Assembly: GCA_964528305.1 (NCBI GenBank)
Contig: CAZGSD010000013.1
Location: forward strand, 1 to 18,011
DNA length: 18,011 bases
Source: CAZGSD01 sp964528305
GTDB lineage: Bacteria > Patescibacteriota > Gracilibacteria > UBA1369
Reading direction: 5' to 3'
Shown: one piece after another, positions 1 to 7,123 of the stretch
How the letters are laid out: the number at the start of each line of letters is the position of its first letter
Numbering within the stretch: the first letter of the stretch is position 1
The notes under the pieces: model-generated
The model's database searches: none
Told to the model about the DNA's origin: nothing
What the model saw: the letters and a program-made list of their open reading frames with translations, nothing else
Program-made: the position numbers and the translations under genes

Positions 1-589
1 CCACACCCCCCCCCATCAACCATCCCAAAACCGAAAAATTCAAATAGCGGGCCAGCAGTAAATTGTCCACCAAGACAAATATCATGAAATACATGCCTGT
101 ATTGGCCAAATACCATTGATAGTGATGCTCCCAACGTTTGGGCATCAACAGCTGCAAAAATTTTGACCCATCCAACGGAGGAAAGGGCAACATATTAAAA
201 GCAAACAACAGCACAGAAACGTCAAACACCGTCACCAGCAGCCGAAGCATCTCCACATTCAAATAAATAGAAAAATATTTCACCGGCAACATTACCACCA
301 GTGCAATCATTAAATTCATCAAAGGCCCAGCCACCGCCACCAAAGCCTCATGAGCCAAAGGATTGCTGAAATACGATCTATTCACCGGCACTGGTTTTCC
401 CCAACCAATTCCCACTAAAAACATCAACAAAGTCCCCAAAGGATCCAAATGCGCCAAAGGATTCAAAGACACTCTTCCACGATAAGCAGGCGTAGGATCC
501 CCCAGAGCATTAGCCACATAAGCATGGGCAAATTCATGTAGAGTAATCACCAGCACTAAAGCGAAAATAAGATAAACTATTTGCGGCAT
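1..589 (-). CDS. Site-2-type intramembrane zinc metalloprotease (peptidase M50), 3' end cut by window
   Basis: Reading the minus strand from ATG at 589 gives about 196 codons open to the left edge, so the C-terminus is missing or just outside. The zinc-protease motif HEFAH is at residues 18-22 in the first membrane segment. The second M50 signature is an N-x-L-P-x-x-P-L-D-G stretch around 132-141, whose Asp140 would be the third zinc ligand. A hydrophobic AGP turn near 87-89 is also typical. Family knowledge: these compact M50 proteins, without a PDZ domain, cut transmembrane substrates inside the membrane. The true substrate is unknown. The gene is divergent from rpmB and has no strong Shine-Dalgarno. 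A run of nine C at 6-14 near the end of the reading frame is a homopolymer where a sequencing error could alter the frame. Confidence 0.9.
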   Translation of the reverse strand, partial: MPQIVYLIFALVLVITLHEFAHAYVANALGDPTPAYRGRVSLNPLAHLDPLGTLLMFLVGIGWGKPVPVNRSYFSNPLAHEALVAVAGPLMNLMIALVVMLPVKYFSIYLNVEMLRLLVTVFDVSVLLFAFNMLPFPPLDGSKFLQLLMPKRWEHHYQWYLANTGMYFMIFVLVDNLLLARYLNFSVLGWLMGGGV

Positions 590-658
590 AAAACAGCCTA
601 AAAAATATAGATCAACCAAAGCCCAGACTAGCAAAAATAGCTGCCCATGGCAAAAACC

Positions 659-686
659 TTGCATTTACAGGATTTAATGCTAATAT
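659..686 (+). promoter_or_regulatory. Candidate sigma-70 promoter for rpmB
   Basis: TTGCAT (659-664) and TAATAT (681-686) are separated by 16 bp. This sits in the 165-bp gap between the divergent protease gene and rpmB and would give a leader of about 60 nt. It is a sequence match only. Confidence 0.45.
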
Positions 687-754
687 TCCCCTGCTTAGGG
701 GTAGCCCAAAACTGCCAATAAGAGTCAAGAAAATCATTACCGTCAACAGTATAT

Positions 755-1006
755 ATGTCTAAAGTATGCCAGCTCTCCGGAAAAAAGAAATCCACCGGTT
801 ACAATGTCTCTCACTCTAATCGTCACACCAAAAGGACTTTTTCACCCAATGTCACCAAAAGAGTGGTAATTGACCCTGTGACAGGCACTAAATTGCGCAT
901 CAACATCTCCACACGCGCCCTACGCACCATGACCAAAAATCCTGGCAAATTCCGCACTGAATTAGCTTCTCTGGTCAAAAAACAGGTACGAAAAGCTTCC
1001 AAATAA
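755..1006 (+). CDS. rpmB: Large ribosomal subunit protein bL28
   Basis: This is an 83-residue, very basic protein that begins with the L28 hallmark MSKVCQ-x-x-GK, followed by NVSHSNRHTKR-F-PN (residues 17-32). The second half carries the V-T-G-TKLRINIS-STRALRT-type strand and loop of the family. Its role is a structural component of the 50S subunit near the E site and 23S rRNA. Length agrees with bacterial L28 (about 60-95 residues). The ATG at 755 is favoured because the conserved N-terminus starts there. No Shine-Dalgarno precedes it. A tRNA-Ser gene starts 8 nt after the stop, so the two could be cotranscribed and separated by tRNA processing. Confidence 0.95.
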   Translation: MSKVCQLSGKKKSTGYNVSHSNRHTKRTFSPNVTKRVVIDPVTGTKLRINISTRALRTMTKNPGKFRTELASLVKKQVRKASK

Positions 1007-1014
1007 TCCATCGA

Positions 1015-1104
1015 GGAGGGGTCGCATAGTGGCCTAGTGCGCGCGCTTGGAAAGCGCGTAACGTCGCAAGGCGTTCGGGAGTTCGAATCTCCCCTCCTCC
1101 GCCA
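1015..1104 (+). tRNA. tRNA-Ser (anticodon GGA), CCA encoded
   Basis: The acceptor arm GGAGGGG (1015-1021) pairs with CTCCTCC (1094-1100) with one G-U pair. It is followed by discriminator G1101 and an encoded CCA (1102-1104). The anticodon stem CGCGC/GCGCG encloses a 7-nt loop TTGGAAA with anticodon GGA at 1049-1051, reading UCC and UCU. A long variable arm (about 1059-1076) marks a class II tRNA. The T arm is GGGAG-TTCGAAT-CTCCC. All arms are complete. Confidence 0.97.
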
Positions 1105-1131
1105 TTTTGTTGAAATCACATCAACATTAAA

Positions 1132-1159
1132 TTGACTTTTACCCAAAAGCGGTTACAAT
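1132..1159 (+). promoter_or_regulatory. Strong sigma-70 promoter for the RRM gene
   Basis: TTGACT (1132-1137), a 16-bp spacer and TACAAT (1154-1159) form a near-consensus promoter. Transcription from about 1165 would give an unusually long leader of about 130 nt before the ATG at 1295. Confidence 0.7.
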
Positions 1160-1294
1160 CCAAACTGTTAGTGTTCTTGTTTCGTCCGCTTACCATAAAA
1201 ATATTAGCTTTTCGCCAATGTTTATGTGAGGTGAGAAACAGGGTTAGGTCGAACTCTACGCAATCTTATCAACCTCAAAGTTAAGTTAAACATT

Positions 1295-1585
1295 ATGGAA
1301 AAGAAATTATTTGTTGGCAACCTATCTTGGAACACTACTGACGAAGGTCTTCGCGCCGCTTTTGCAGCCTTCGGTACAGTTCTCGACGCCATGGTTCTAA
1401 AAGACCGTGACACCGGACGATCCAAAGGTTTTGGTTTTGTTACTATGTCTTCAGAAGAAGAAGCACAAGCTGCTATTGATGCTCTACACGAGCAGGAACT
1501 CGATGGCCGCCGCATCATAGTTAATGAAGCTAAGCCACGTGAAGAGCGTCCAAACAACGGCTTCAGCCGCGGACCTCGCATGTAA
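1295..1585 (+). CDS. Single-RRM RNA-binding protein
   Basis: The 96-residue protein is essentially one RNA recognition motif. RNP2 is LFVGNL at residues 5-10 and RNP1 is KGFGFVTM at 44-51, including the aromatic residues that stack on RNA. The fold continues with the EEEAQAAIDAL helix and an R-R-I-I-V-N strand to about residue 78. A short basic, Arg/Gly-containing tail (PREERPNNGFSRGPRM) follows. Proteins of this type (RbpA/Rbp-like in cyanobacteria and widespread in Patescibacteria) bind RNA and are often cold-inducible. The role here is inferred as an RNA chaperone. The gene stands alone with its own promoter, long leader and intrinsic terminator, which suggests high, independently controlled expression. 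Confidence 0.93.
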   Translation: MEKKLFVGNLSWNTTDEGLRAAFAAFGTVLDAMVLKDRDTGRSKGFGFVTMSSEEEAQAAIDALHEQELDGRRIIVNEAKPREERPNNGFSRGPRM

Positions 1586-1597
1586 TTATATACATCT

Positions 1598-1635
1598 AAA
1601 AACCGCCAAATACCAAGTGTCTGGCGGTTTTTTTT
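1598..1635 (+). terminator. Intrinsic terminator after the RRM gene
   Basis: A perfect CCGCCA/TGGCGG stem (1603-1608 with 1622-1627) is extended by five A-T pairs. It is followed directly by eight T (1628-1635). It lies 12 nt after the RRM stop and isolates that gene from the copper operon. Confidence 0.88.
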
Positions 1636-1649
1636 GTGTAACTTTCCTC

Positions 1650-1678
1650 TTGCCAATTTTTATTAACCGGAATATTAT
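1650..1678 (+). promoter_or_regulatory. Promoter of the csoR-copper operon
   Basis: TTGCCA (1650-1655), a 17-bp spacer and TATTAT (1673-1678) give a good sigma-70-type promoter. The expected start of transcription is near 1685, at the left edge of the candidate operator. Confidence 0.6.
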
Positions 1679-1684
1679 ATTATT

Positions 1685-1710
1685 ACCAACCTGCCACCTA
1701 GGTTGATGGT
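1685..1710 (+). promoter_or_regulatory. Candidate CsoR operator
   Basis: An inverted repeat CAACCT (1687-1692) / AGGTTG (1700-1705) with a 7-bp GC-containing centre sits at the expected transcription start of the operon, between promoter and csoR. CsoR repressors are known to bind GC-containing dyads in their own promoters, so position and symmetry fit autoregulation. Binding itself is inferred. Confidence 0.45.
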
Positions 1711-1732
1711 TATAAACTAAATCCCCCATATT

Positions 1733-1999
1733 ATGTCACATCAACACCAAATCAGCGCCAAGGCCGTCAAATCAAGTAAACAGGCCCTCGGCACTCTCAA
1801 TAAAGTAATACAGATGATAGAAAGCGATATTTACTGCCCCGACATCATCCAACAAGTAGATAGTGTTATTGGCCTACTTAGACATACCAAAAAAGAATTA
1901 TTGACCGGCCATCTAGATACCTGCGTAGCCCATCAAATGAAAACCGACAAAAAGAAAGCCATTGCAGAATTGTTAAAAATTTACAATCTCTCCAATTAA
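1733..1999 (+). CDS. csoR: Copper-sensing transcriptional repressor, CsoR/FrmR family
   Basis: The 88-residue all-helical protein matches the CsoR/FrmR family (DUF156). The three Cu(I) ligands of true CsoR are present: Cys35 (YCPDII), His60 and Cys64 (GHLDTC). The CsoR family binds DNA as tetramers, and Cu(I) coordination releases the operator. The Cys-His-Cys set favours a copper sensor over the formaldehyde sensor FrmR or nickel sensor RcnR. The gene is first in the operon and only 19 nt from copA, with a dyad in its own promoter. Both fit a copper-relieved autorepressor. The N-terminus carries extra His residues (His3, His5). There is no Shine-Dalgarno before ATG 1733. Confidence 0.92.
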   Translation: MSHQHQISAKAVKSSKQALGTLNKVIQMIESDIYCPDIIQQVDSVIGLLRHTKKELLTGHLDTCVAHQMKTDKKKAIAELLKIYNLSN

Positions 2000-2018
2000 C
2001 TCTTATAACTCTACGCCT

Positions 2019-4265
2019 ATGATCACCAACACTTATCAAATCAAAGGCATGCATTGCGCCTCCTGCTCACATTTAATCAAAAACGCCCTCAAAAAACACC
2101 CCGGCGTAGAAAACATTGANNNNNNNNNNNNNNNNNNNNNNNNNNNNNNNNNNNNNNNNNNNNNNNNNNNNNNNNNNNNNNNNNNNNNNNNNNNNNNNNN
2201 NNNNNNNNNNNNNNNNNNNTCCATGCACACAGGGATAAACCAATCCAAAACAGAAAAACTGGCTGAACTTCAACAAATGAAACAGAAAGTTTATTCCGCC
2301 ATTCCACTGACTATTATCAGTTTTTTCATCATGGGTTGGGAAATTCTGGGGAAATTATCCATTGTCCCCGCCATGCCAGAAATTTGGTTTGAATTTTTCC
2401 ACCATCTACTGCCAATTATGGCCACCTACACCTTTATAGTCCTTGGCCGACCATATTTACTCGGCCTCTATCGTTTTTTCCGTTATGGCACAGCCAACAT
2501 GGATACTCTAGTTGGTCTGGGCACAATCACCGCCTTTCTCTACAGTTTTATACTCGGAGCATTCGAAGAAACATTAAGCCCATTTATTGATGTAGAAAGC
2601 ACCTATTATGATGTGGCCATCGTTGTTTTGGCTTTCATTTCTCTAGGAAAATATTTAGAGAGTAAATCCAAATTAAAAACAGGCGATGCTATTGAAAAGT
2701 TATTAAATCTACAAGCAAAAACTGCTTTAGTTAAACGTAACGGCCAGGAAGTAGCGATACCCATCGAACAAGTTATTCACGGCGACTTAATTATTATTAA
2801 ACCCGGTCAAAAAATTCCCGTCGATGGAACTATTGCTGAAGGCAATTCCTATCTGGATGAATCTATGATCAGTGGGGAACCAATGCCGGTTTCCAAAAAA
2901 CCTGGCGACCAGGTGATTGCCGGCACGCTCAACACCACCGGCAGCTTCACTTTCCAGGCCACCAAAGTAGGCAATGAAACCATGTTGGCCCAAATTATTC
3001 ACATGGTTGAAGAAGCCCAAGGCAGCAAAGCCCCCATCCAAGCCCTGGCCGATAAAATCTCTGCCATTTTCGTGCCTATTGTATTACTAATAGCCTTTCT
3101 ATCCCTGGGCAGCTGGCTGATTTTCGGCATACAAACACTGGGACTTTCAGTAGCCATATCTAACGGCCTAGTTTCCTTCGTCGGAGTATTAGTAATAGCC
3201 TGCCCCTGCGCGCTGGGACTGGCCACTCCAACAGCTATTATTGTCGGCGTTGGCAAAGGCGCCAGCAATGGTATTCTCGTCAAAGATGCCGCCACCTTAG
3301 AAAAACTTCGCAAAGTTAACACCATTGTCCTAGATAAAACCGGCACCATCACCAAAGGCAAACCAGAATTGATCAAACTACACAATCTCTCCAAACAGTC
3401 TGATCAAGAAATTTTACAAATCATCGCCTCTCTAGAAAGCCGCTCCGAACACCCCCTCGCCCAAGCCATTCTTCAAGCCGCCAAAGAGCAAGACCTGGTC
3501 ATCTCCTCCCCCACCGAATTTGAAATTATCAAAGGCAAAGGCCTTCAGGGAAAAATTAATAACAATCACTATTATCTCGGAAGCGAGAAATTATTAAATG
3601 ATCTCGGTTTAAAACTTAACACTCACGATTTATCACATGAAACCAAACAAGGGAAAACACCGATAATTCTAACAACCAATAAAGAAATTCTAGCTATAGC
3701 AATGGTTGCCGACAGCATCAAACCAGAAGCTACAGAAGCTATTAAAAAATTGCATCAATTAGGCATCAAAGTAATCATGCTCACCGGTGATGACCGTAAC
3801 ACAGCACAAGCCATTGCCTCTCAAGTAGGTATAGATGAAGTACAAGCAGAATTATTGCCAGCAGACAAATTACAACACATCCAAAATCTACAACAATCAG
3901 GAGCTATAGTTGCCATGGCGGGAGACGGTATTAATGACGCTCCGGCGTTAGCACAAGCTGACGTCGGCATAGCGATGGCCACAGGAAACGACATTGCTAT
4001 TGAATCAGCCGGCCTCACTCTACTTCATGGAGATATTACCAAACTCGCCAAAGCCTTCCGCCTTTCCAAACTAACCATGAATGGCATCAAACAAAATCTA
4101 TTCTGGGCCTTTTTTTACAACATAGTTGGCATCCCCTTGGCCGCCGGTGTATTTTTCCCTTTGCTCGGCTGGACGCTCTCCCCCATCTTTGCCGGACTAG
4201 CCATGGCCTTTTCCAGCGTTTCCGTGGTTGCTAATTCCCTACGTCTAAAAATGAAAACACTCTAA
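2019..4265 (+). CDS. copA: Cu(I)-exporting P1B-type ATPase, interrupted by a scaffold gap
   Basis: An N-terminal heavy-metal-associated domain starts with GMHCASC (Cys13, Cys16). The 100-N gap follows at residues 34-67 of the scaffold translation. After it come the ATPase membrane and catalytic parts. The actuator loop SGEPMPV is at about 285, and the metal-translocating CPC (Cys395, Cys397) is in a membrane helix. DKTGT holds phosphorylated Asp439, the His-Pro dipeptide is at 478-479, and the hinge GDGINDAP is at about 635-642. Helix 7 has a YN pair and helix 8 an M-x-F-SS motif, both typical of the Cu(I) subgroup P1B-1. The protein would use ATP to move Cu(I) out of the cytoplasm. Residue numbers count the placeholder, so the true length is uncertain. 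The gene is 14 nt from the next gene, inside a CsoR-led operon. Confidence 0.94.
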   Translation: MITNTYQIKGMHCASCSHLIKNALKKHPGVENIXXXXXXXXXXXXXXXXXXXXXXXXXXXXXXXXXXSMHTGINQSKTEKLAELQQMKQKVYSAIPLTIISFFIMGWEILGKLSIVPAMPEIWFEFFHHLLPIMATYTFIVLGRPYLLGLYRFFRYGTANMDTLVGLGTITAFLYSFILGAFEETLSPFIDVESTYYDVAIVVLAFISLGKYLESKSKLKTGDAIEKLLNLQAKTALVKRNGQEVAIPIEQVIHGDLIIIKPGQKIPVDGTIAEGNSYLDESMISGEPMPVSKKPGDQVIAGTLNTTGSFTFQATKVGNETMLAQIIHMVEEAQGSKAPIQALADKISAIFVPIVLLIAFLSLGSWLIFGIQTLGLSVAISNGLVSFVGVLVIACPCALGLATPTAIIVGVGKGASNGILVKDAATLEKLRKVNTIVLDKTGTITKGKPELIKLHNLSKQSDQEILQIIASLESRSEHPLAQAILQAAKEQDLVISSPTEFEIIKGKGLQGKINNNHYYLGSEKLLNDLGLKLNTHDLSHETKQGKTPIILTTNKEILAIAMVADSIKPEATEAIKKLHQLGIKVIMLTGDDRNTAQAIASQVGIDEVQAELLPADKLQHIQNLQQSGAIVAMAGDGINDAPALAQADVGIAMATGNDIAIESAGLTLLHGDITKLAKAFRLSKLTMNGIKQNLFWAFFYNIVGIPLAAGVFFPLLGWTLSPIFAGLAMAFSSVSVVANSLRLKMKTL
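2120..2219. other. Scaffold gap (100 N) inside copA
   Basis: Exactly 100 N is the conventional placeholder for a gap of unknown size. The flanks show no shared sequence, so some real sequence is missing: the second half of the HMA domain and the linker to the first membrane helix. The reading frame happens to continue across. Confidence 0.95.
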
Positions 4266-4279
4266 TCACCTTATCTTTT

Positions 4280-5305
4280 ATGAAAAAACACACACTGCAC
4301 ATCCCTCAAATGCACTGTCAGTCCTGCGTTATATTAACAGAAACCGAATTACAACTGCACCCAGAGGTAAAAACAGTCAAAGCTAATTTAACCCTAAAAC
4401 AAGTAGAAATTACCGGCGACTTTGGTGAAAAAACCAGTGAAGAAATCGCCAATGAATTAAGCGAAATACTTAAAAAATTCGATTATCAAGTCGCCACCAC
4501 CCCAGCACAACCAACAAAACCCTCTCTATCTGATTTCAAACAAGCTATCCCCTTAGCCCTGCTCTTTATTCTAGGATTTCTACTACTACAAAAAGTCGGC
4601 ATCATCAACCTGATCAATACTACAAGTAGCGTCAATCTCGGCACAGCCTTTTTCATCGGCATTGTAGCCTCCCTTTCCAGCTGCATGGCTGTCGTCGGCG
4701 GCCTCGTACTATCAATTTCCACCAACTTCGCCAAAGAAGGCAAAACCATCAAACCACAACTACTCTTTCACCTCGGCCGCCTCATCTCATTCTTTGTCCT
4801 GGGAGGAGTAATCGGACTGATCGGTGCAGCCTTTCAACCAGGCCCTTATGGCACTTTTATTATGAGTTTACTGGCAGGACTCATCATGCTAATACTCGGC
4901 CTCAATCTTTTAGAAATCTTTCACTGGAGTAAAAAATTGCAACCATCCATGCCCAAAGCAATCTCACAACAAATCTTACGTCTCAAAAATCTTAATCACA
5001 CCATCACTCCACTACTACTCGGTCTGGCCACTTTTTTCCTCCCCTGCGGCTTCACGCAATCCATGCAGATTTACAGCCTCACCACCGGCAATTTTTGGGC
5101 CGCCGCACTAACCATGTTTGTTTTCGCTCTTGGAACACTACCAGTTTTAAGTCTATTAAGTTTTAGTTCACTAGCCATCACCACATCCCATCAAAAAAGC
5201 CTCTTTTTCAAAACCGCCGGCCTGATAGTAATCTTTTTTGGTGTTTTCAATATTTTAAACAGCTTCTCTGCTATGGGATGGCTACCATCATTTTTTAATT
5301 TTTAA
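4280..5305 (+). CDS. HMA-domain plus TauE/SafE (DsbD_2/CcdA-like) membrane protein
   Basis: This is a fusion protein of 341 residues. Residues 1-70 form a heavy-metal-associated domain with MHCQSC (Cys13, Cys16). Residues about 88-335 form a six- or seven-helix membrane domain of the type annotated as sulfite exporter TauE/SafE or DsbD_2. Its signature positions include SLSSC with Cys135 in one helix and FLPCGFT with Cys256 in another. These two Cys occupy the places of the redox pair in the CcdA/DsbD membrane fold. Related fusions occur beside CopA in other bacteria and are thought to act in copper handling, as chaperone, membrane transporter or electron relay. The exact reaction is unproven. 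It lies between copA and a cupredoxin, 14 and 13 nt away. Confidence 0.85.
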   Translation: MKKHTLHIPQMHCQSCVILTETELQLHPEVKTVKANLTLKQVEITGDFGEKTSEEIANELSEILKKFDYQVATTPAQPTKPSLSDFKQAIPLALLFILGFLLLQKVGIINLINTTSSVNLGTAFFIGIVASLSSCMAVVGGLVLSISTNFAKEGKTIKPQLLFHLGRLISFFVLGGVIGLIGAAFQPGPYGTFIMSLLAGLIMLILGLNLLEIFHWSKKLQPSMPKAISQQILRLKNLNHTITPLLLGLATFFLPCGFTQSMQIYSLTTGNFWAAALTMFVFALGTLPVLSLLSFSSLAITTSHQKSLFFKTAGLIVIFFGVFNILNSFSAMGWLPSFFNF

Positions 5306-5318
5306 TCATCAAGCCCTC

Positions 5319-5693
5319 ATGAACAAATTTCTTTACGCACTTTCCGTTATCGTTCTGATTATTGCGATTGTTTTTTCCATCAATAACACCGCTCCAACCA
5401 CCGCTCAAAACGTTTCCATAGTCAACGGCCAACAAATCATCGAAATCTCAGCCAAAGGCGGTTATAGCCCCGCCGTGACCGAAGCCCAGGCCAACCTCCC
5501 CACTACTATTAAAATCAATACCAGAGGCACTTTTGACTGTTCAGCGGCCTTAAGCATCCCAACACTAGCCTTTCAACAAACTTTACCATTTAATGGCGTA
5601 ACTGAAATCCCCCTCACCGCCAGCCAGGCCACCGGTACACTGCAGGGCCGCTGCTCCATGGGCATGTACGGCTTCAAAATCAATTTTTCCTGA
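5319..5693 (+). CDS. Membrane-anchored cupredoxin-like copper protein
   Basis: Residues 5-21 are an uncleaved-looking signal anchor, so the rest should face the outside. Residues about 38-124 match the cupredoxin_1 beta-sandwich family (G-G-Y-S-P near 47-51, a C-terminal CSMGMYGFKINF). Candidate copper ligands are Cys74, Cys112, Met114 and Met116. The protein contains no histidine at all, so it cannot form a classical blue-copper His2-Cys-Met site. A Cys/Met Cu(I) site is more likely, as in relatives fused to TauE/SafE proteins. It follows the HMA-TauE gene by 13 nt, which suggests that it accepts or buffers copper at the outer face. It precedes the methyltransferase gene by 7 nt. Confidence 0.8.
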   Translation: MNKFLYALSVIVLIIAIVFSINNTAPTTAQNVSIVNGQQIIEISAKGGYSPAVTEAQANLPTTIKINTRGTFDCSAALSIPTLAFQQTLPFNGVTEIPLTASQATGTLQGRCSMGMYGFKINFS

Positions 5694-5700
5694 ATCAATA

Positions 5701-6288
5701 ATGTTTAAATCCTGGGCAGAATATTTCGAGAAAAATAAGCACCAATCCCCTCCAGCACTACTGGAACAAACCATCAAACTGGTAAACATTCGAGAGCACG
5801 CTCTAGACCTGGGAGCGGGACCTTTAACCGGTGCCAAATTAATGCTTTCTTTTGGTTTCAAAAAAGTCACTGCCATCGACCAAGACCCTGCCATCAAAAA
5901 TTACCGTGACAAAATACCAGTTAAACAATTAGCCATTCGCATCAAATCTTTCGAAAAACTCAAGCTGCCAATCAACACCTATGATTTAATTTCAGCCCAA
6001 TACTCACTACCATTCACCAGTCCAGCACACCTACCAACTTTAATCGATCAAATCAAAAAATCCCTCAAACCCAACGGCTATTTCTGCGGCCAGTTTTTTG
6101 GCCCTCAAGACGATTGGAATACACCCACCACCACCCTCTGCTTTCACAGCCGAACAGAAATAAAAACCCTATTAAAGCCTTTAGAAATTGTTTATTTAAA
6201 AGAAAAAAAACAGCTCGGCTCTACCAGCGACGGCCAACCCAAAAACTGGCATATATTTGAAGTAATAACTAAAATAGCATCGCCTTAA
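5701..6288 (+). CDS. Class I SAM-dependent methyltransferase
   Basis: The 195-residue protein has the Rossmann methyltransferase signature: motif I ALDLGAG at residues 34-40, an acidic strand end VTAID at about 56-60 that would bind the SAM ribose, and YDLISAQYSLPF at about 94-105 as the motif after strand 4. The tail (NWHIFEVI) forms the last strand. No substrate-specific domain is present. It resembles small TehB-like or generic methyltransferases, but the substrate cannot be named. The ATG at 5701 is 7 nt past the cupredoxin stop, so the gene is very likely in the copper operon. Metal or metalloid methylation is possible but unsupported. Confidence 0.82.
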   Translation: MFKSWAEYFEKNKHQSPPALLEQTIKLVNIREHALDLGAGPLTGAKLMLSFGFKKVTAIDQDPAIKNYRDKIPVKQLAIRIKSFEKLKLPINTYDLISAQYSLPFTSPAHLPTLIDQIKKSLKPNGYFCGQFFGPQDDWNTPTTTLCFHSRTEIKTLLKPLEIVYLKEKKQLGSTSDGQPKNWHIFEVITKIASP

Positions 6289-6304
6289 AATTTATTTTGA
6301 AATT

Positions 6305-6550
6305 ATGAAAACAAAAACCCTCTTTAGTGAAATTATCGGCTGGTACGGAACAGTAGCTATCATTAGCGCCTACGCACTCAACAGCTTCAATTTTATCGGC
6401 ACAAATTCACCGACCTATCAAATCCTCAACGCTACTGGCGCAATAGGAATTGTTGTAATTTCTTTACTCAAAAAAGCTTATCAACCAGCGGTATTAAATA
6501 TGATTTGGACAATTATAGCCATCGTAGCCGTTATTAAAATTTACGTTTAA
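6305..6550 (+). CDS. Small CBU_0592-like three-helix membrane protein
   Basis: The 81-residue protein has three hydrophobic segments (about 10-28, 37-55 and 61-80). Features shared with the CBU_0592 family are G-W-x-G near residue 12, a Y-Q-I-LN-GA-type turn at 38-46, and a conserved N-x-I-W in the third helix (65-68). No function is established for this family. It sits 16 nt after the methyltransferase and 15 nt before the Nudix gene, in the same transcription direction. Confidence 0.72.
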   Translation: MKTKTLFSEIIGWYGTVAIISAYALNSFNFIGTNSPTYQILNATGAIGIVVISLLKKAYQPAVLNMIWTIIAIVAVIKIYV

Positions 6551-6565
6551 AATCATCTCCACCCT

Positions 6566-7123
6566 ATGGGACACAATTGGCTCAAACAAAAACTAAACGC
6601 TTACCAACCACAAAGCCCCAAAGAGGCCGCTGACTTGGAAAAATTATTACAACTGGTTAACAATGAGCCCAATTGTTTTAACCGCGATCACTTCACTCCA
6701 GGACATATCGTTGGTTCAGCCTGGATTGTAAATCATCAGCGCGATCACGCTCTACTCACCCATCACCTCAAATTACAAAGATGGCTACAGCTCGGCGGCC
6801 ACTCTGACGGGCATCCCAACACTTTTGACGTTGCCCTGCGCGAAGGACAAGAAGAGTCAGGCCTCACCAGCATTGCACCACTAAACGATCAAATCTTTGA
6901 CATCGACATCCACAGCATTCCGGCACGCGGTACAGAACCAGAGCATCTCCACTTCGACCTGCGTTTCCTGTTCGAAGCGGATGCCAATGAAGCATTTAAC
7001 CGCCAGGAAGAAGAATCCCTGGGTTTACGCTGGATTCCGTTAAATCAAATCCAGCAATATACTCAAGAAGAAGCCGTCTTACGAATGGTTCGTAAAACAG
7101 GAAAACTTTTTCAAAATGAATAA
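6566..7123 (+). CDS. Nudix hydrolase
   Basis: The 185-residue protein has a Nudix box: GGH at 77-79 and REGQEESGL at 92-100, with Glu93, Glu96 and Glu97 as Mg-binding residues. The first Glu of the consensus box is replaced by Pro84, which is seen in the GGH-type branch of the family. The REx2EE core is intact, so activity is plausible. Nudix enzymes split nucleoside diphosphates linked to other groups and include sanitisers of oxidised nucleotides. The substrate here is unknown. The gene overlaps the following AlkD-like gene by 8 nt, which implies translational coupling and a repair or housecleaning theme. Confidence 0.9.
   Translation: MGHNWLKQKLNAYQPQSPKEAADLEKLLQLVNNEPNCFNRDHFTPGHIVGSAWIVNHQRDHALLTHHLKLQRWLQLGGHSDGHPNTFDVALREGQEESGLTSIAPLNDQIFDIDIHSIPARGTEPEHLHFDLRFLFEADANEAFNRQEEESLGLRWIPLNQIQQYTQEEAVLRMVRKTGKLFQNE

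Noticed and set aside
1108..1126. TGTTGA/TCAACA hairpin after the tRNA as a terminator
   Set aside because: Only six pairs, AT-rich, and no T-run follows.
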